Of a DNA stretch of 64,000 bases, positions 57,989 through 64,000 are shown one piece after another (the stretch's first letter is position 1; each line of letters begins with the position of its first letter). The DNA is from Streptomyces diastatochromogenes. GTDB lineage: Bacteria; Actinomycetota; Actinomycetes; Streptomycetales; Streptomycetaceae. The translations under genes were made by a program, and so were the position numbers. The DNA lies in contig JAPTYK010000001.1 in the NCBI GenBank assembly GCA_026913215.1, positions 1,798,001 through 1,862,000 of the forward strand, read 5' to 3'. Under the pieces are notes generated by a model. It saw nothing but the letters and a program-made list of their open reading frames with translations, was not told the DNA's origin and did no database searches.

Positions 57989-59784
57989 ATGCCGCTGAAC
58001 CGCCGTGCCTTCTTGGAGGCCTCCGCCGTCGTCGGAGCCGGAGCCGCCCTCACCGCCGGCGTCTCCGCCCCGGCCGAGGCCCACGAAGCCCGCCCCCGGC
58101 CGGCCAAGCGGTACTCGTTCACCGTGATGGGCACCACCGACCTGCACGGAAACGTCTTCAACTGGGACTACTTCACGGACAAGGAGTTCGACGACAAGGC
58201 CCACAATGACGTCGGCCTCGCCAAGATCTCCACCCTGGTCAACCAGGTCCGCGCCGAGAAGGGCGAGGAGAACACCCTCCTCATCGACGCCGGCGACACC
58301 ATCCAGGGCACCCAGCTGTCCTACTACTACGCCAAGGTCGACCCGATCACCCGGACCGGCGGCCCGGTCCACCCCATGGCCCAGGCCATGAACGCCATCG
58401 GCTACGACGCCGCCGCGCTCGGCAACCACGAGTTCAACTACGGCATCCCGGTGCTCCGCAAGTTCGAGGAGCAGTGCGACTTCCCGCTGCTCGGCGCCAA
58501 CGCGCTCGACGCCAAGACCCTGCGCCCGGCCTTCGCCCCGTACAGCATGCACTGCCTGCGCACCCCGCACGGCCGGGACGTCAAGGTCGCGGTCCTCGGC
58601 CTGACCAACCCGGGCATCGCCATCTGGGACAAGGCGAACGTCACCGGCAAGATGGTCTTCCCCGGTCTGGAGGAGCAGGCCGCGAAGTGGGTGCCGAAGC
58701 TGCGCTCGATGGGCGCCGACGTCGTGATCGTCTCGGCGCACTCCGGTTCCTCCGGCACTTCCTCGTACGGTGACCAGCTCCCGTACGTCGAGAACGCGGC
58801 CGGGCTCGTCGCCGAGCAGGTCCCGGGCATCGACGCGATCCTCGTCGGCCACGCGCACACCGAGATCCCCGAGTACCGGATCGCCAACAAGGCGACCGGC
58901 AAGGAGGTCGTGCTCTCCGAGCCGCTGAAGTGGGGCCAGCGCCTCACCCTCTTCTCCTTCGACCTGGTCTGGGAGAAGGGCCGCTGGGTGGTCGAGAAGT
59001 CCGGCGCGCAGGTCCTCAACTCCAACACGGCCGCCGAGGACCCGGAGATCACCGGGCTGCTCGCGGACGAGCACAAGAAGGTCGTCGCGTACGTCAACCA
59101 GGTCATCGGCACCTCCACGGCGGCCATGACCACGGCCGACGCGCCGTGGAAGGACGAGCCGATCATCGACCTGATCAACGTCGTCCAGGCCGAGACGGTG
59201 AAGGCGGCCCTCGCGGGCGGCGCGTACGCCGGTCTGCCGGTGCTCTCCCAGGCCTCCTGCTTCTCCCGCACGGCCCGGATCCCGGCCGGCGAGATCAGCA
59301 TCAAGGACGCCGCCGGTCTGTACCCTTCGAGAACACCCTCGAAGCGCGCCTGATGACGGGCGCCCAGCTGAAGGACTACCTGGAGTACTCGGCGAAGTAC
59401 TACGTCCAGACGCCGGCGGGCGCGCCCGTCGACACCGCGAAGCTGACGAACGCGGAGAACACCCCCGACTACAACTACGACGCCGTGTCGGGCCTGACGT
59501 ACGACATCGACATCGCCAAGCCGGCCGGGCAGCGGATCACCGGCCTGTCCTTCCAGGGCAAGCCGCTCGACCCGGCCGCGCAGTTCGTCCTCGCGGTGAA
59601 CAACTACCGGGCCAGCGGCGGCGGCGCCTTCCCGCACGTGGCCAAGGCCCAGCAGCTGTGGGCGAACTCGGACGAGATCCGCAACACCATCATCCAGTGG
59701 GTGAAGGCCAAGGGGACCGTCGACCCGGGCGCCTTCGCGTCGGTGGACTGGAAGCTGACCCGGGACGGCGTGCCGGTCTTCTAG
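57989..59784 (+). CDS. Tat-exported bifunctional metallophosphatase/5'-nucleotidase
   Basis: About 598 residues, one frame break. The N-terminus MPLNRRAFLEASAVVGAGAA with the twin Arg pattern NRRAFLE is a Tat signal. Calcineurin-like metallophosphatase domain: DLHGN at 51-55, IDAGDTIQG near 103, LGNHEFNYG near 145, VIVSAHSGSS and ILVGHAHTEIPEY near 290, with all metal ligands seen. The C-terminal 5'-nucleotidase substrate domain: EPIIDLINVVQAETVKAAL and, after a missing base near 59327, FENTLEARLMTGAQLKDYLEYS and VNNYRASGGGAFPHV. Hydrolyses nucleoside monophosphates outside the cell. ATG 57989. Convergent with the hydroxylase gene 12 bp away. Confidence 0.93.
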
Positions 59785-59795
59785 CCCGTACGTTC

Positions 59796-61207
59796 CTACT
59801 GCTGTACGAGAGGCGTCAGCTTCCGGTCCTGGGCCGGGATGCTCGGCGCCTCTCGCGCGTCCAGGCCGAAGCTGGTGAAGGCGGTGCGGCGGGGCAGCGG
59901 GTACGGCTCCTTGCCGGTGACCGCGTTGAGGATGACCGCGCTGCGCCAGGCCGCGAGGCCCAGGTCGGGGGCGCCGACGCCGTGGGTGTGGCGCTCGGCG
60001 TTCTGGACGTACACGGAGCCGGTGACGGAGGGGTCGAGGACCAGGCGGTACCGCTCGTCGATCCGGGGGCGCCCGGCGGAGTCGTGCCGCAGGTACGGGT
60101 CGAGTCCGGCGAGCATCCGGTCCACCGGGCGCTCCCGGTAGCCGGTCGCCAGGACGACGGCGTCGGTGGTGAGCCGGGAGCGGGTGCCCTGCTGCACGTG
60201 CTCCAGGTGCAGTTCGACCTGGGTGGTGGCGACCCGGTCGGCGGTGCGGACCCGGACGCCGGGGGTGAGGACGGCGTCGGGCCAGCCGCCGTGCAGGGTG
60301 CGGCGGTAGAGCTCGTCGTGGACGGCGGCGATGGTCTCCGCGTCGATGCCCTTGTGCAGCTGCCACTGGCGGGGCATGAGTTCGCCGCGCACGGGCTCGG
60401 GCAGGGCGTGGAAGTAGCGGGTGTAGTCGGGGGTGAAGTGCTCCAGGCCCAGCTTGGAGTACTCCATGGGGGCGAAGGCCTCGGTGCGGGCCAGCCAGTG
60501 GAGGCGCTCGGCCCCGGCGGGGCGGGCCCGGAGCAGGTCGAGGAAGACCTCGGCGCCGGACTGGCCGGAGCCGATGACGGTGACGTGCCCGGCGCGCAGG
60601 AGCGTCTCGCGGTGGGTCAGGTAGTCGGCGGCGTGGATCACCGGGACGCCGGGGGCGTCGGCGAGCGGGCGCAGCGGCTCGGGGACGTACGGCTCGGTGC
60701 CGACGCCCAGGACGACGTTCCGGGTGTAGGCGCGGCCCAGGGCCTCGGCCTCGCCGTCCGGGTCGATCTGGGTGAAGTCCACCTCGAACAGGCGCCGTTC
60801 GGGGTTCCAGCGGACCGAGTCGACCTGGTGGCCGAAGCGGAGTCCGGGGAGCCGCTCGCTGACCCAGCGGCAGTAGGCGTCGTACTCGGCGCGCTGGATG
60901 TGGAACTTCTCGGCGAAGTAGAAGGGAAGAGGCGCTCGCGGCTCTTCAGGTAGTTGAGGAAGGTCCAGGGGCTGGCCGGGTCGGCGAGGGTCACCAGGTC
61001 GGCGAGGAAGGGGACCTGGAGGGTGGCGCCCTCGATGAGCAGCCCCGGGTGCCAGTGGAAGGCCGGGCGCTGCTCGTAGAAGGTGGCGGCGAGGCCGCCG
61101 GGGACGCCGTGCGCGAGGGCGGCGAGCGAGAGGTTGAAGGGGCCGATGCCGACGCCCACCAGGTCGTGGGGCTGGTCGAGGTCCTGCTGGGGGGTGCTGC
61201 CGGTCAT
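59796..61207 (-). CDS. Lysine/ornithine N-monooxygenase family flavoprotein (SidA/IucD/PvdA), DesB-like
   Basis: N-hydroxylates the terminal amine of a diamine or amino acid with FAD, NADPH and O2. About 470 residues, ATG 61207 overlapping the decarboxylase stop (ATGA). FAD site VGVGIGPFNLSLAALA at 17-32, HPGLLIEGATLQVPFLADLVTL near 52, and, after one missing base near 60932, YFAEKFHIQRAEYDAYCRWVS. NADPH site VIGSGQSGAEVFLDLL; C-terminal VVLATGYRERPVDRML; tail APDLGLAAWRSAVILNAVTG. The pairing with a PLP decarboxylase repeats the desA-desB order of desferrioxamine clusters, but desC and desD do not follow. Substrate is inferred. Confidence 0.9.
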
Positions 61208-62566
61208 CGGTGCGTGCTGCCTTCCACGAGGGTGAGGATCTCTGCGAGGTCGCCGGGGGTGGTGTGGGGGTTGAGCAGGGTGGCCTTGAGCCAGAGGCGG
61301 CCGTCGGCCTTCGCCCGGCCGAGGACGGCGCGGCCCTCGGCGAGGAGGGTGCGGCGGATCGCCGCGACGGTCTCGTCGTCGGCGCCGGTGGGGCGGAAGA
61401 GGACGGTGGTGAGGGCGGGGCGTGCCTTGAGGTCGAGCCCGGGGCCTTCTCCACCTGGTCGGCGAGCTCCCGGGCGAGGTCCACGCACCGGTCGACGAGC
61501 GCGCCGAGGCCGGTGCGGCCGAGCGCCCGGAGGGTGACGGCGGTCTTGAGGACGTCGGGGCGGCGGGTGGTGCGCAGGGAGCGGCCGAGGAGGTCGGGGA
61601 GGCCGGCCTCGGTGTCGTCGTCGGCGTTCAGGTAGTCGGCGGTGTGGCCGAGGACGGCGAGGTCGGCGGCCTCGCGCACGGCGAGGAGTCCCGCGGCGGC
61701 CGGCTGCCAGCCGAGTTTGTGCAGGTCGACGGTGACGGTACGGGCCCGGTCGAGGCCGTCCAGGAGGTGCCGGTGGGTGCGGCTGAAGAGGACGGGCCCG
61801 CCGTACGCGGCGTCCACGTGCAGCTCCGCGCCCCGGGCGGCGCAGATGTCCGCGAGCGCGGGCAGCGGGTCGATCAGGCCCTCGTCGGTGGTGCCGGCGG
61901 TGGCGGCGACGAGGACGGGGCCCGTCTCCCCGGCCAGGGCTTCGGTGAGGGCGGCCGGGTCCATCGTGCCGCCCGGGGCGGGCACGGTGACCGGTTCGGG
62001 CAGGCCCAGGAGCCAGGCGGCGCGGCGGAAGGAGTGGTGGGCGTTGGCGCCGACGACGACCCTCACGTCCGGGTGGCGCTCCCGGGCGAGGAGCAGGGCG
62101 AGCTGGTTGGACTCGGTGCCGCCGGTGGTGACGAGCGCGTCGGGGCGGTCGGCGCCGGGGAAGACCTCGGCGGCGAGGGCCGCCGTCACCCCGGCCTCCA
62201 GGGCGGAGGCCGCCGGTGCCTGGTCCCAGGAGTCCATCGACGGGTTCAGCGCGGAGGCGGCCAGGTCGGCGGCGGCGGCGAGCGCGAGGGGCGGGGTGTG
62301 GAGGTGGGCGGCGCACCGGGGTGGGCGGGTCGGCCGCCCCTCCGCGAGGGCCCTCGCGAGGGTCCTCAGCGCCTCGTCCGGCCCGGTACCGGTCTCGGGC
62401 AGTACGGCTCCGAGGGCCCTGATCCTCCGGGCCACGGCCTCCGGTCCCCGGCGGGCAGCGGCCCGCCCCTCGCCTGCGCCCCTTCCCGGAGGGCGTCCAG
62501 AGTGATCCCGAGCAGACGGCTCAGGGCCGTGGGGTCGGCGGCGAGGGGCGGGGGTGCGGCACGCAT
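61204..62566 (-). CDS. PLP-dependent amino-acid decarboxylase (group II, lysine/diaminobutyrate type), DesA-like
   Basis: About 455 residues, start ATG 62566. Group II decarboxylase fold: PSMDSWDQAPAASALEAGV, VTTGGTESNQLALLLARER, HHSFRRAAWLLGL, VAATAGTTDEGLIDPLPAL, LHVDAAYGGPVLFSRTH, and the Schiff-base Lys in VDLHKLGWQPAAAGLL; then LGRSLRTTRRPDVLKTAVTLRAL and WLKATLLNPHTTPGDLAEIL. Missing bases near 62455 and 61440. Probably decarboxylates lysine, ornithine or 2,4-diaminobutyrate; the HKLGWQP motif differs from the HKSFFQP I recall in DesA, so lysine is not certain. Couples to the monooxygenase by an ATGA overlap. No iron-box was seen upstream. Confidence 0.88.
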
Positions 62567-62656
62567 GGACGACAGGGTGCCGGGGCCCGGGGCCCTGTCC
62601 GGGGAGTGCAGGGATGTGACCCGAACGGGGGACGGGGAGTGTGTCCGGCGGTGGCG

Positions 62657-64000
62657 CTACGTCACCTGGAGGTTGGCCATCATGCCCATGTCCTCGTGTT
62701 CCGCGTTGTGGCAGTGGAAGAGGTAGCGGCCCCGGTAGCCCTCCCAGCGGGTGATGATCTCGGCGGACTCTCCGGGACGGAGGGAGATCGTGTCCTTGAG
62801 GCCCCCGTCGTGCGGGAGGGGGTCCTTGGTGCCGCGGGAGAGGATGCGGAAGCCGGTGAGGTGGAGGTGGACGGGGTGGTGGACGTCGGCGACGAGGCGC
62901 CAGATCTCGACGTCGCCGAGGCGGACGGTCACGTCGGAGCGGGCCGGGTCGAAGGGCTTTCCGCCGATGAGCCAGCCGTGCGTGCTGTCCTCGCCCATGC
63001 GTCCGGCGCGGAAGGAGAAGTCGCGGACGCGGACGGCGTCGGAGCGCTGCCAGTTCGGGAGGTCGGCCGAGAGGCGGGTGGGGACGCGGCTGTCGTCGGT
63101 GGCCTTGCGGGCGACGCGGAAGGCCATCACGTCGCGCGTGCGCCCGGAGCCCACGCGGTTGACGAGCTTGACGAGGGTGCCGACGGGGAAGCGGGAGAAG
63201 TCGACGACGAGGTCGTAGCGTTCGGCCGGGGCGACGGGCAGGGCCGAGAGCTTCGCCGGTGCCGTCAGCAGGCCCTGGTCGGCGCCGATCTGGACGAAGT
63301 CGACCGTGCGTCCGTCGCCGTCGGTGAACTCCAGCTCGTAGTGGCGGGCGTTCGACGCGTTCAGGAGGCGCAGCCGGTAGCGGGCCGCGTCGACCTCGTG
63401 GACGGGCCAGGGGGCGCCGTTGACGAGGACGACGTCGCCGAGGACGCCGGCGAGGTAGGGCTCGCGGACGCCGGGGCGCTCGCGCAGGGTGGGGTCGAGG
63501 GAGGGGTAGTCGAGGCTGCCGTCGGCGGCGAAGGCCCGGTCCGTGATCATGAGGGGCAGTTCGCGCGGCCCGGCGGGCAGGCCGAGGGCGTCCTCGGCGT
63601 CGTCGCGCACGATGTGCAGGCCGGCCAGACCCCGCCAGATCGCCGGGGCGGTGAAGTCCATGCGGTGGTCGTGGTACCAGAGCAGCGTCGGCCGCTGTTC
63701 GAGCGGGAAGGTGTAGTCCCTGGTCAGGTCGGTCGTCACCGCCTGGGGTCGTGCATGCCGCCGTGCCCCGAGCCGTGGCCGCCACCGTGGCCGCCGCCGT
63801 GGCCGCCCTGCTGGGCGCTCCAGCCCGCGGGCAGCACCAGGTCCGTCGGGTAGCCGTCCGAGGCCGCCGGGGTGCGTCCGCCGTGGAGGTGCACGACGGT
63901 CGGGACGGGCAGTTCGTTGCGGTGGGAGACGGTGACCGGGCGGCCGCGGCGCGATTCGATCGTGGGGCCGGGGAAGGTGCCCCCGTACGTCCACAGCTTC
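62657..64000 (-). CDS. Multicopper oxidase with His/Gly-rich loop, C-terminal part (runs off the right edge)
   Basis: Laccase-like or CueO-type enzyme; the N-terminal part lies outside. Copper ligands seen in order: VVHLHGG (HxH), LLWYHDHRMDFT (HxH), HPVHLHLTG (HxxHxH), and HCHNAEHEDMGM (HCHxxxHxxxM), giving one type 1 and a type 2/3 cluster. Between the first two sites is a histidine- and glycine-rich stretch of about 20 residues ending GMHDP. One base is missing near 63748 within it. Oxidises Cu(I), Mn(II), Fe(II) or phenols using O2. Two codons of a Tat or Sec signal are not visible. Located upstream of the decarboxylase/monooxygenase pair on the same strand, 90 bp away. Confidence 0.93.
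   Translation of the reverse strand, partial: EAVDVRGHLPRPHDRIAPRPPGHRLPPQRTARPDRRAPPRRTHPGGLGRLPDGPGAARGLERPAGRPRRRPRWRPRLGARRHARPQAVTTDLTRDYTFPLEQRPTLLWYHDHRMDFTAPAIWRGLAGLHIVRDDAEDALGLPAGPRELPLMITDRAFAADGSLDYPSLDPTLRERPGVREPYLAGVLGDVVLVNGAPWPVHEVDAARYRLRLLNASNARHYELEFTDGDGRTVDFVQIGADQGLLTAPAKLSALPVAPAERYDLVVDFSRFPVGTLVKLVNRVGSGRTRDVMAFRVARKATDDSRVPTRLSADLPNWQRSDAVRVRDFSFRAGRMGEDSTHGWLIGGKPFDPARSDVTVRLGDVEIWRLVADVHHPVHLHLTGFRILSRGTKDPLPHDGGLKDTISLRPGESAEIITRWEGYRGRYLFHCHNAEHEDMGMMANLQVT

Noticed and set aside
62567-62656. DmdR1/IdeR iron box upstream of the decarboxylase/monooxygenase pair
   Set aside because: No TTAGGTTAGGCTAACCTAA-like palindrome could be recognised in the 90-bp gap; a degenerate box further upstream cannot be excluded.

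Overview
The window is chromosomal DNA from a Streptomyces or a very close relative. G+C is extremely high. Many starts are GTG or TTG. There is a long sortase-anchored chaplin, several Streptomyces-type families (DUF6343, DUF2293, DUF4184, DUF3068) and a class-typical order of core genes (uvrA, uvrB, coaE, rpsA, polA, the liv operon, an ANTAR regulator, pyk) that from memory matches the arm-proximal core of other Streptomyces chromosomes. There is no phage, transposase, CRISPR array or plasmid function.

Layout. 1-2.9 kb: the 5' part of uvrA and two small enzymes. 3-8.4 kb: a metabolite:H+ symporter, TerC, a large TerD fusion and a stand-alone TerD (a Ter-type stress/metal set). 8.5-14.3 kb: uvrB, an MHYT membrane sensor, O6-alkylguanine-DNA methyltransferase, an MFS exporter and a cupin. 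14.5-17.2 kb: pseudouridine salvage (psuG, a PfkB kinase) facing a uridine-kinase-like gene across a pentanucleotide repeat. 17.3-22.1 kb: VOC protein, SDR with MerR regulator, HxlR-SCP2 regulator opposite an alanine-type aminotransferase, two hypotheticals. 22.1-27.2 kb: chaplin and a coupled SNF2/SWIM pair. 27.3-32 kb: small lipoprotein, DUF6343, TPR, coaE, PAC2 and rpsA with a strong promoter and long leader. 32-41.5 kb: methyltransferase, hrpB, PorA-like DUF3068, lytic transglycosylase, DUF4184, a beta-lactamase-fold hydrolase carrying an 18-bp repeat array, then a nested palindromic element. 41.5-48.4 kb: polA, a YdeP-type molybdo-oxidoreductase, a thioesterase and a secreted trypsin-like protease. 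48.7-54.7 kb: complete branched-chain amino acid ABC operon. 54.7-64 kb: ANTAR response regulator, an unusual tRNA with anticodon CAA, pyk, a SIMPL protein, a Tat-exported 5'-nucleotidase, and a minus-strand decarboxylase/N-monooxygenase pair behind a multicopper oxidase.

Functional themes are DNA repair (uvrA, uvrB, ogt, polA), ribosome and central metabolism (rpsA, pyk, coaE), nucleoside and amino-acid salvage, envelope biology, and a possible metal/siderophore-related cluster at the right edge.

Data quality dominates interpretation. About 30 of roughly 55 protein genes, including essential polA and the repair genes uvrA and uvrB, are interrupted by single-base losses, usually in runs of C or G. 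Where translation resumes in another frame the family match continues at once, so I treat these as sequencing deletions and give the full span of the intended gene. The junction positions are estimates to within about 10-40 bases.
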